11,794 nt of DNA, taken from the NCBI GenBank assembly GCA_021774355.1, contig JAJFJE010000408.1, forward strand, positions 1-11,794, read 5' to 3'. Source of the stretch: Alphaproteobacteria bacterium. Its GTDB lineage: Bacteria; Pseudomonadota; Alphaproteobacteria; Zavarziniales; Zavarziniaceae. Positions within the stretch are counted from its first letter, which is position 1, and each line of letters opens with the position of its first letter. Position numbers and translations under genes: made by a program. Below the pieces are notes generated by a model, which saw only the letters and a program-made list of their open reading frames with translations, made no database searches and was not told the DNA's origin. Shown piece after piece: positions 1 through 6,445 of the stretch.

Positions 1-25
1 CCAGGGCGGCCGGTCTGATAGCTGC

Positions 26-1807
26 ATGCGACTCGAACCGCTTTGGCCCCGTGATCGCTCGCTGATGATTCCGACCCCCAGTACCAGTCCCGAGCTGCCC
101 CAGCGCCTATCCGATTTCGCCACGGTTGCGGAAGCGCTGGACTATGCCGCCCAAGGCCTGGCCGGGGTCAATTTCTATTCGGGCAAGGGCGAACTGGTCG
201 AAGCCCTGCCCTACCGCGACCTGCGCCGCCAGGCGCTGGTCCTCGCCCGCCGCCTGCTGGCCGCGGGGCTGGCGCCCGGCGACCGGGTCGCCGCCATTGC
301 CGAATCGGACGCCGATTTCCTGCGCGTCTTCTATGCCTGCCAATATGCCGGCCTGGTGCCGACGCCCCTGCCCCTGCCGGCAGCTTTTGGCGGCCGCGAC
401 GGCTATGTCGATCATCTGGGCCGCATGCTGCGGCGCGCCGGTGCCCGGGCGGCGTTCGGCCCGGCGGCCCTGGGCGACTGGCTGGACGCCGCCGGACACG
501 GCCTGGAACTGGTGCACACAGGCACCATCGCCCAGCTCGACGGCCTGGAGGCCGACCACGTGGCGCTGCCGGTGCCGGATCCGGACGGCCTCAGCTACCT
601 GCAATTCTCGTCGGGCAGCACGCGCTTTCCGCTCGGCGTCGCGGTGACCCAGAGCGCCCTTCTGGCCAATACCCGGGCCATGGCCGTCGACGGCCTGGGC
701 ATCGGGCCGCGCGACCGCGGCTCGTCCTGGCTGCCGCTCTATCACGACATGGGCCTGGTCGGCTGTGTCTTCGTGCCCCTGACCTGCCAGTTGTCCATCG
801 ACCTGATGCCGACCCGGGAATTTGCCCGGCGTCCCCTGGTCTGGCTGGACCTGATCAGCCGCAACCGGGCAACGCTGTCCTATAGCCCGTCCTTCGGCTA
901 TGAGCTGTGCGCCCGGCGCGCCGAGACGGCGGCCACGGACCATCTGGATCTCGGCAGTTGGCGCGTCGCCGGCAGCGGCGGCGACATGATCCGTCCGGCG
1001 GTGCTGCGTCGCTTCGCCGAGCGCTTCGCCCCACGCGGCTTCACCCCCGGCGCCTTCACCGCCAGCTACGGCATGGCCGAAGCAACCCTGGCCTTGAGCT
1101 TCGCGCCGCTGGGTCAGGGCATCGGGGTCGATCCGGTCGACCTTGCCGCGGTGGAAGACGACGGCGTCGCCCGACCGGCGACCGCCACCACCAGGCGGAC
1201 CCGGGAATTCATGCGCTGCGGCCCGGTGCTGCCCGGGCACCGCGTCGTGGTCCGCGGCACCGACGGCGAGGCCTTGCCCGAACGCCGGGTCGGCCGGCTC
1301 TTTGCCGCCGGCCCCAGCCTGATGAAGGCCTATTTCGGCCAGCCCGAGGAGACCGCCCGGGTTCTCTCGGCCGAGGGCTGGCTGGATACGGGCGACCTCG
1401 GCTACCTCACCGGGGGCCAGGTGGTGATTACCGGCCGGGCCAAGGACCTGATCATCGTCAACGGGCGCAATCTGTGGCCGCAGGACCTGGAATGGTCGGC
1501 GGAAAGCGAAATCGACGGGCTGCGCTCGGGCGATGTCGCCGCCTTCTCGGTCGATGGCGACGACGGCGAGACGGTGGTCGCCCTGGTCCAGTCCCGGGCA
1601 ACCCGCCCCGAATTGCGCGAGGCCCTGCGCGAAGCGGTCGCCGGGCTGTTCCGCTCGCGCCACGGCATCGCCGTCGATGTCGTGCTGGTGCCGCCCCATA
1701 GCCTGCCCCAGACCTCGTCCGGCAAATTGTCCCGCAGCCGGGCCAAGGCGCTGTACCTTTCCGGCGCCCTGATCGCCGACCCGCCGCGGGCGGCTTACGC
1801 CAGCTGA
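26..1807 (+). CDS. Fatty acyl-AMP ligase / acyl-ACP synthetase of a ceramide locus
   Basis: ANL-superfamily adenylating enzyme of the FAAL type, 593 aa. It should activate a fatty acid with ATP and, by inference, load it on the ACP encoded at 3013. Visible motifs: P-loop-like FSSGSTRFPLGV (about 194-205), WLPLYHDMGL typical of FAALs, YGMAEATL (348-355), TGD with Asp457, GRAKDLIIVNGRN hinge region, and a C-terminal SSGKLSR with the A10 lysine at 567. The P-loop has Arg and Leu where the family usually has Gly and Lys. The start is uncertain: neither ATG 26 nor ATG 65 has a clear ribosome site, and the frame stays open to the left window edge. It is followed by the reductase after one base. In Caulobacter an acyl-CoA/ACP synthetase in the equivalent position is needed for ceramide synthesis. 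Family call sure; ACP partner inferred. Confidence 0.88.
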   Translation: MRLEPLWPRDRSLMIPTPSTSPELPQRLSDFATVAEALDYAAQGLAGVNFYSGKGELVEALPYRDLRRQALVLARRLLAAGLAPGDRVAAIAESDADFLRVFYACQYAGLVPTPLPLPAAFGGRDGYVDHLGRMLRRAGARAAFGPAALGDWLDAAGHGLELVHTGTIAQLDGLEADHVALPVPDPDGLSYLQFSSGSTRFPLGVAVTQSALLANTRAMAVDGLGIGPRDRGSSWLPLYHDMGLVGCVFVPLTCQLSIDLMPTREFARRPLVWLDLISRNRATLSYSPSFGYELCARRAETAATDHLDLGSWRVAGSGGDMIRPAVLRRFAERFAPRGFTPGAFTASYGMAEATLALSFAPLGQGIGVDPVDLAAVEDDGVARPATATTRRTREFMRCGPVLPGHRVVVRGTDGEALPERRVGRLFAAGPSLMKAYFGQPEETARVLSAEGWLDTGDLGYLTGGQVVITGRAKDLIIVNGRNLWPQDLEWSAESEIDGLRSGDVAAFSVDGDDGETVVALVQSRATRPELREALREAVAGLFRSRHGIAVDVVLVPPHSLPQTSSGKLSRSRAKALYLSGALIADPPRAAYAS

Positions 1808-1808
1808 C

Positions 1809-2765
1809 ATGGCGGCCCGCCTGGCCGCAGTGACCGGTGCAACAGGATTCCTGGGGGGACGCCTGGTGGCCGCCCTGCTGGCCAGCGGCTGGGACGTCCG
1901 CATCCTCGCCCGCAGGGACCCGACCTGTCCCGCCTGGTCCGGCCATGCCATTGAAGTTGTTCCTGGCGATCTCGACGACCCGGCCGCCCTGCAGCGCCTG
2001 TGCGCCGGTGCAACCCTGGTGGTTCACGCGGCCGGTCTGATCAAGGCCATGGGCGCCGCGGCCTTTCTGGCGGTCAACCGCGACGGCACCGGCCGCCTGG
2101 TCGACGCCTGCGCCGGCACCGCCCCGGGGGCGCAGGTCATCGTCATCTCGTCCCTGGCGGCCCGGGCCCCCCACCTGTCGGCCTATGCCGCAAGCAAGCG
2201 CGCCGGCGAGATCGAGGCGGTTCGCCACCTGCCGCCCGGCCGCCGTCTCACCACGCTTAGACCGCCGGCCATTTACGGTCCCGGCGACCGGGAAAGCCTG
2301 GCCATCTTCAGGGCGGCCCGGCTGCCGATCACACCGGTCGCCGGCCGCCCGGAGGGGCGGATCGCCGTGATCCATGTCGACGACGTGGTGGCCGCCATTG
2401 TGGCCCTGGCCGAGCGGGACGACGACGACACCTGCCACTATGCCCTGGCCGACCCCAACCCGTCGGGCTATGCCATGACCGAGATCATGGCCGCCGCCGC
2501 GGCCGCCCAGGGCTTGGAGCCGCGCTTCGTTCAGGTGCCCCCGGCAGTGGTGCGCCTGGCCGGGCGGCTGGCCGGAGGAACGGCCCTGGTGCTGCGCCGG
2601 CCGGGAATTTTTGGTCCCGGAAAGGCGCGCGAAATCCTCCATCCCGACTGGTCGGTACACCCGACGGAGATGCCGCCGAAATCATTGTGGCAACCGTCGA
2701 TTGGGCTGCATGAGGGATTCGCGGAAACGGTCGCGTGGTACCGCCGGAACAGTTGGCTGCGGTAA
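1809..2765 (+). CDS. cerR: Extended SDR NAD(P)-dependent reductase, probable ceramide reductase CerR
   Basis: Extended short-chain dehydrogenase/epimerase, 318 aa. The N-terminal Rossmann nucleotide-binding motif TGATGFLG lies at 9-16. The catalytic Ser is in the ISSLA stretch (114/115) and the YxxxK motif is Tyr126-Lys130 (YAASK). The substrate domain contains RPPAIYGPGD, typical of extended SDRs. In Caulobacter the homologous gene next to spt encodes CerR, which reduces the 3-keto group of the sphingoid backbone, reportedly after N-acylation. The same position here, between the acyl-ACP ligase and the ACP/SPT pair, supports that role. The ATG lies one base after the upstream stop, so the two genes form one transcript. 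Generic sugar-epimerase or hydroxysteroid-dehydrogenase annotations would fit the fold equally well; the specific role rests on context. Confidence 0.82.
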   Translation: MAARLAAVTGATGFLGGRLVAALLASGWDVRILARRDPTCPAWSGHAIEVVPGDLDDPAALQRLCAGATLVVHAAGLIKAMGAAAFLAVNRDGTGRLVDACAGTAPGAQVIVISSLAARAPHLSAYAASKRAGEIEAVRHLPPGRRLTTLRPPAIYGPGDRESLAIFRAARLPITPVAGRPEGRIAVIHVDDVVAAIVALAERDDDDTCHYALADPNPSGYAMTEIMAAAAAAQGLEPRFVQVPPAVVRLAGRLAGGTALVLRRPGIFGPGKAREILHPDWSVHPTEMPPKSLWQPSIGLHEGFAETVAWYRRNSWLR

Positions 2766-2814
2766 CCGCCGTTTGGAACCTTGGGGTATCTTTTGCATTA
2801 TTGTGTCGACCAGT

Positions 2815-2830
2815 CCCCGCCGATGCGGGG
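2815..2830. other. Perfect hairpin CCCCGC-CGAT-GCGGGG
   Basis: A six-base-pair GC stem with a four-base loop begins 49 bases after the reductase stop codon. No run of T follows, so it is not a textbook intrinsic terminator. It could be a weak terminator, a transcript-stabilising 3' end, or chance in GC-rich DNA. Confidence 0.35.
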
Positions 2831-2903
2831 CCCAGGCCGCGTTGAATCATCGACCGGGATGGATGCAAATCGTGCAACGCACCAGCGCATTTGATGGCAT
2901 TGC

Positions 2904-2931
2904 TTGCATCGCTTCAAGGTGGAGCTATTAT
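2904..2931 (+). promoter_or_regulatory. Putative sigma70-type promoter for the ACP-spt operon
   Basis: TTGCAT (2904-2909) is separated by 16 bases from TATTAT (2926-2931); alternatively TTATAC (2928-2933) at 18 bases spacing. It lies in the least GC-rich stretch of the window, 50-110 bases upstream of the possible ACP starts. The -35 overlaps one arm of an inverted repeat GATGCAA (2862-2868) / TTGCATC (2904-2910). A further TGCAA at 2873-2877 makes a nine-base-spaced direct repeat with the first arm, which may be an operator. Predicted by eye only. Confidence 0.45.
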
Positions 2932-3012
2932 ACAAAATTGTGACATCTGGCCGGCGTTGACGGCGGCATCTGGGGCGGTTCGGTGAAAGTGGGCGGGTTG
3001 TCTGCGGTCAAA

Positions 3013-3264
3013 ATGGAAAGTGTGTCGGATCAGATCAGAGCGATCGTTCTGAAGCAGTTGAGTGCCTTGCTTCCTGAACCCGTTCCGATCTCGGACCAGA
3101 CCAATATCGTCCGCGATCTGGGTCTCGACTCACTGGCGGTGATGGACTTCGTGATGGCGATCGAGGACGACCTGGATATTTCGGTGCCACTGGACCGCAT
3201 TGCCGAGGTTGAAACGGTTGGTGATCTGATCAGGACTTTAGACGAACTGAAGGCGCAGGGGTAA
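3013..3264 (+). CDS. Acyl carrier protein of the ceramide locus
   Basis: Small acidic acyl carrier protein, 83 aa from ATG 3013. The phosphopantetheine attachment motif is DLGLDSL, with Ser40 as the modified residue; the usual helix II/III acidic residues follow (IEDDLDI). It probably carries the fatty acyl group supplied by the upstream FAAL-like ligase and donates it to serine palmitoyltransferase, encoded two bases downstream, and/or to a ceramide synthase. A dedicated ACP beside spt is a hallmark of the Caulobacter-type ceramide locus. The start is uncertain: an in-frame GTG at 2983 would add ten residues (93 aa), and neither start has a strong ribosome site. ATG 3013 gives the normal ACP N terminus. 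Base composition is visibly less GC-rich than the flanking genes. Confidence 0.87.
   Translation: MESVSDQIRAIVLKQLSALLPEPVPISDQTNIVRDLGLDSLAVMDFVMAIEDDLDISVPLDRIAEVETVGDLIRTLDELKAQG
3257..3261 (+). promoter_or_regulatory. Ribosome binding site of spt (AGGGG)
   Basis: AGGGG sits five bases upstream of ATG 3267 and overlaps the last codons of the ACP gene, so translation of the two genes is probably linked. It is one of the clearest ribosome sites in the window and fixes the spt start. Confidence 0.6.
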
Positions 3265-3266
3265 CC

Positions 3267-4499
3267 ATGTCAATTCTCGCAAAGTTCGCGCCGCTGCGTG
3301 ATGCGTACGAGAAGCTGAAGAGCGTCGGCTACGACCCCTTCTCGATCAAGTTCGATGCCATCCTGTCACCGACCGAAGGGGTGGTGAACGGACGCCGGAC
3401 GATCCTGCTCGGGACCAACAACTATCTCGGCCTGACCTATGACCCGACCTGCATCCGCAAGTCGGTCGAAGCGGTCGAAGCCCAAGGCACCGGCACCACC
3501 GGATCGCGCATCGCCAATGGCAGCTATGACGGCCATAAGCGCCTGGAGAGCGAGTTGGCGCGGTATTTCGGCCGGCGCCACTGCATGGTTTTCAGCACCG
3601 GCTATCAGGCCAATCTGGGCATCCTGTCGACCCTGGCCGGGCGCGAGGACCACCTGATCATCGACGCCGACAGCCATGCCAGCATCTATGACGGCTGCCG
3701 CCTCGGTCATGCCGAGGTGGTGCGCTTCCGGCACAATGATCCGGACGACCTTTACAAGCGGATGCGCCGCCTGGCCGACAAGCCGGGCGAGAAGCTGATC
3801 GTCGTCGAAGGCATCTATTCGATGCTGGGCGATTCGGCGCCGCTGGCGGAAATCGCCGCGGTCAAGCGCGAGACCGGCGCCTATCTCCTGGTCGACGAGG
3901 CCCATTCCCTGGGCGTACTGGGCGAGAACGGCCGTGGCTTGGCGGAGGCCGCCGGAGTCGAGGCGGATGTCGATTTCGTGGTCGGCACGTTCTCCAAGAG
4001 CCTGGGCAGCGTCGGCGGCTTCTGCGTCGCCGACATCGATGGCTTCGACATGCTGCGGGTGGCCTGCCGGCCCTATATGTTCACGGCCTCGCTGCCGCCC
4101 TCGGTCATCGCCTCGACGATCCAGGCCCTGCATCAGATGGAAAGCCGGCCCGGCCTGCGGACCCGCCTGCGCAACAATGCCAAGCGGCTGCATGGCGGCC
4201 TGGGCGCCCTGGGCTTCCAGGTTGGCCCGGAAGTCTCGCCCATCGTCTCGGTCGCCCTGCCCGACCGGGAGACGGCGATCATGTTCTGGAACCGCCTTCT
4301 GAATGCCGGGCTCTATCTCAATCTGGCCCTGCCGCCGGCGACGCCGAACAATCACTCGCTGTTGCGCTCCAGCGTCAGCGCGGCCCACAGCACCGCCCAG
4401 ATCGATTTCGCCCTCGACCTGTTCGCCGCGATCGGCCGCGAATTCGGCCTCATTCCCGGTGCTGGCGCGGACGCCCTGCCCCAGGCGGCAACGGCCTGA
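3267..4499 (+). CDS. spt: Serine palmitoyltransferase (PLP-dependent alpha-oxoamine synthase)
   Basis: Soluble PLP enzyme, 410 aa, that should condense L-serine with a long acyl thioester to give 3-ketosphinganine, the committed sphingolipid step. The PLP-binding lysine is K244 in TFSKSLGS. The pyridine-nitrogen aspartate is D210 and the adjacent His is H213 (DEAH); the stacking His is H137 in DADSH. These sit 21-22 residues before the corresponding residues of Sphingomonas paucimobilis SPT (H159, D231, H234, K265 from memory), which supports collinearity. The GTGTTGSR segment is SPT-like rather than KBL- or BioF-like. The gene follows the ACP gene by two bases, so an acyl-ACP thioester is a likely substrate (inference). 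It converges with the head-group operon, with only six bases between stop codons. Glycine or alanine-specific relatives are less likely given the context. Confidence 0.93.
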   Translation: MSILAKFAPLRDAYEKLKSVGYDPFSIKFDAILSPTEGVVNGRRTILLGTNNYLGLTYDPTCIRKSVEAVEAQGTGTTGSRIANGSYDGHKRLESELARYFGRRHCMVFSTGYQANLGILSTLAGREDHLIIDADSHASIYDGCRLGHAEVVRFRHNDPDDLYKRMRRLADKPGEKLIVVEGIYSMLGDSAPLAEIAAVKRETGAYLLVDEAHSLGVLGENGRGLAEAAGVEADVDFVVGTFSKSLGSVGGFCVADIDGFDMLRVACRPYMFTASLPPSVIASTIQALHQMESRPGLRTRLRNNAKRLHGGLGALGFQVGPEVSPIVSVALPDRETAIMFWNRLLNAGLYLNLALPPATPNNHSLLRSSVSAAHSTAQIDFALDLFAAIGREFGLIPGAGADALPQAATA

Positions 4500-4505
4500 G
4501 GCGGC

Positions 4506-5456
4506 TCAGCGAAACACGCCAAGCCGCCACAGCCGCCACAACAGGGCCGGCGCCGCCAGAATCGGGTGGCGCCGCTGCCATGGCGTCAGGGTCATCGTCA
4601 CCCCGGTGTGGCGGGCGATCTTCCAGGCCAGATAATCGGCGCCGCCGTCAAAGGTGAAGGCCGCCTTGACCAGCCGGGCCACGTTCAGCGGCTTGGCCAG
4701 GAGATGGCGCAGGGCCCAGCCGACCCGGGCGACCCGCCGCCGTCCCGAGCCGATCTCCGGCTGCAGATGCGGTTCGGGCACGGCCCCGACCAGACCCAGC
4801 TCGGCCCAGGCGGGCCACAGCAGCGCCGCGTAGCGCGGCGCTGCGGCAGCAACGATCTGACTCGCCCGGCTCGGCCTGTCGCCCTGCTCGCGGGCGCGAT
4901 CGACCCGCAGTTCCGCAGCATAGGTGCGGGCGAACAGGGCTACCCAATAGGCCTGCGGCGGGCCGTCGTCCGGTCCGTGGATGGCGGCCCAGAAGGCGGC
5001 GCTCAACACCGCCCGATGCAGCGCCGCGACAATGGCCGCGCGGGCGCCGGCGTCACGGACGAAAGGCAGGCCAACAGGCTGGCAGAACCGCGCCCAGATC
5101 GTGGTGTCGAGCGCCCCGATCCCGGTCGCCTGGGCAAACTGGTCGAGGGTCATGATGGCGACCTTGGCCCGCAGGCGGCGATCCCCGGCCGTCCATTCAT
5201 GGTATTCCACATTGGGCGGCAGCAGGCGATTGGCCAGGGCGGCCAGCCCCCGCCCGTGCCAGTCCTCGAGCCGATCGACCAGGACATAATAGTCGAGCAG
5301 GCCGTCCAGCCGCCCGGTCCACAGCGCCGAACCATAGAACAGCACGCCGGCAACGCCCGGCCGCCCGGCCGCCAGGTGGCCGGCAAAGCCGGACACTTCA
5401 GGCGGTAGCGGTCGGATCAGGTCGGCCGCGAGACATGCATCGACGGCGTCGGTCAT
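4506..5456 (-). CDS. Tam41/Mmp37-like nucleotidyltransferase, candidate CTP:ceramide-1-phosphate cytidylyltransferase
   Basis: 316 aa, no signal peptide. Near residue 40 is a nucleotidyltransferase-type signature: Gly42-Ser43 followed by LLDYYVLVD, with Asp55 and Asp61. This spacing and a following DW-H element (LEDWHGRG) resemble mitochondrial Tam41 CDP-DAG synthases, whose core reads roughly YGS, VDFIFAVD and KWH. Later segments (PPNVEYHEW, KVAIMTLDQF, WARFCQPVGLP) resemble Tam41 regions around its GRLxKPV element. The comparison is from memory, not from a search. It is the last gene of a minus-strand operon with a lipid kinase and a CDP-alcohol transferase. A cytidylyltransferase acting on ceramide-1-phosphate is the step such an operon would need. 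It probably corresponds to one of the Caulobacter cpg genes, which one is unclear. The ATG lies 26 bases after the kinase stop. Confidence 0.72.
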   Translation of the reverse strand: MTDAVDACLAADLIRPLPPEVSGFAGHLAAGRPGVAGVLFYGSALWTGRLDGLLDYYVLVDRLEDWHGRGLAALANRLLPPNVEYHEWTAGDRRLRAKVAIMTLDQFAQATGIGALDTTIWARFCQPVGLPFVRDAGARAAIVAALHRAVLSAAFWAAIHGPDDGPPQAYWVALFARTYAAELRVDRAREQGDRPSRASQIVAAAAPRYAALLWPAWAELGLVGAVPEPHLQPEIGSGRRRVARVGWALRHLLAKPLNVARLVKAAFTFDGGADYLAWKIARHTGVTMTLTPWQRRHPILAAPALLWRLWRLGVFR

Positions 5457-5482
5457 AGCCCATTATCCCGGCGGCGGCGGCG

Positions 5483-6445
5483 TCAGGGAACGACAAAATC
5501 GATCAGCGGCCCGGACCGGACCTGGATCCGGCCGCTGGCGCCGGGCTGGTAGAGTTCGCCGTCGAGCACAAACGGATCGCTCAGGGACAGGTCGAGCACC
5601 GTGGCCGAGCCGCTGCGATAGTCGGGGGCCCCGTGCAGCCAGGGGGCCGGGCGGCCCCTCAGCAGGGACAGGGCGGCGCTGACCAGCCGGGCCGGCCGGC
5701 CGGCCACGTCGAGATAATGTAGCGGCGCCGGCCCCTCGTTCCAGAACGGCCAGATGCCGAAGATCAGCTTGTGCAGGGTGGTCGCCAGCACGACGAAGCG
5801 GTTGCCCGGCGGCCCGTCCACGCCGTCGACAGCAAGCGCCATGGGCAGGCCGGCGAGCCAGGCCTCGCGGTCCGGGCCGCGCAGCACCTTGGCCACGGAG
5901 GAGATGATGGTCAGAGCCACCGACGGCCCGTAGGACACGCCCCGGCTGAGAACCTGGGACTGGGCCAGGGCGATCGACCGGGTAAACGCGCCGGCCCCGA
6001 AGAACATCCCGCGCAGCGGCACCCCTTCGTCTTCCGGCCACGATATCTCGATCACCGGCCGGCGCCGGATGTTGCGGCCCAGGCGCCCCTGGGCGGCGCT
6101 GCGCAGCAACGTCTGCAACGCCCGGGGACCGCGGCCGCCGCTGCCGACATCGGCGGCAATCAGGTTGGCGTTGCCGGAGGCAAGGATGGTGACCGCCGGC
6201 AACGCGTCGCCGAAGGCCAGGGGCAGGGCGGTCAGGATTTCCCGGACCGTGCCGTCGCCACCGTCGATGACCACCAGGCCGACTTCGCGCCGGGCGAAAT
6301 CGCGCAGGATCTCCAGCAGGTCCGCCCGGCTTTGCGGCTCGGCGAAGAGATGGCCCAGCCACACCGAGGCACGGTCCCGGAACTCGTCGCCGCCGCCCCG
6401 GTTGCGCCGGCTGCGCGGGTTGCGGATCAGCCCCAACTGAATCAT
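5483..6445 (-). CDS. cpgB: Lipid kinase of the diacylglycerol-kinase fold, probable ceramide kinase
   Basis: 320 aa DAG kinase catalytic-domain protein (DagK/YegS/sphingosine kinase fold). Residues 4-10 (LGLIRNP) match the usual N-terminal strand and NP motif; the nucleotide-binding GGDGT is at 62-66. ILASGNANLIA fits the second conserved block, and a C-terminal beta domain ends in IDFVVP. It should phosphorylate a membrane lipid with ATP at the inner leaflet. Its place between a CDP-alcohol transferase and a Tam41-like protein, beside spt, argues for ceramide as substrate, as for the Caulobacter ceramide kinase CpgB. The start at 6445 is chosen because ATG overlaps the upstream stop by one base (TGATG), implying translational coupling, and because the fold begins there; an in-frame extension to 6577 lies within the upstream gene. 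Diacylglycerol or undecaprenol as substrate cannot be excluded. Confidence 0.82.
   Translation of the reverse strand: MIQLGLIRNPRSRRNRGGGDEFRDRASVWLGHLFAEPQSRADLLEILRDFARREVGLVVIDGGDGTVREILTALPLAFGDALPAVTILASGNANLIAADVGSGGRGPRALQTLLRSAAQGRLGRNIRRRPVIEISWPEDEGVPLRGMFFGAGAFTRSIALAQSQVLSRGVSYGPSVALTIISSVAKVLRGPDREAWLAGLPMALAVDGVDGPPGNRFVVLATTLHKLIFGIWPFWNEGPAPLHYLDVAGRPARLVSAALSLLRGRPAPWLHGAPDYRSGSATVLDLSLSDPFVLDGELYQPGASGRIQVRSGPLIDFVVP

Noticed and set aside
1..25. Possible end of an upstream gene (TGA at 16-18, TAG at 19-21 in the same frame)
   Set aside because: Only five codons are visible before the stop, so a coding call cannot be supported.
107..1951. Long minus-strand open frame (614 aa) opposite the ligase
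   Set aside because: It is a GC-rich antisense shadow of the ligase and reductase, with low-complexity Gly/Ala/Arg/Gln composition and no recognisable domain.
2611..2943. 110-codon plus-strand open frame spanning the end of the reductase and the gap
   Set aside because: It overlaps the reductase in another frame, its composition does not look like a protein of this genome, and it crosses the hairpin and promoter candidates.
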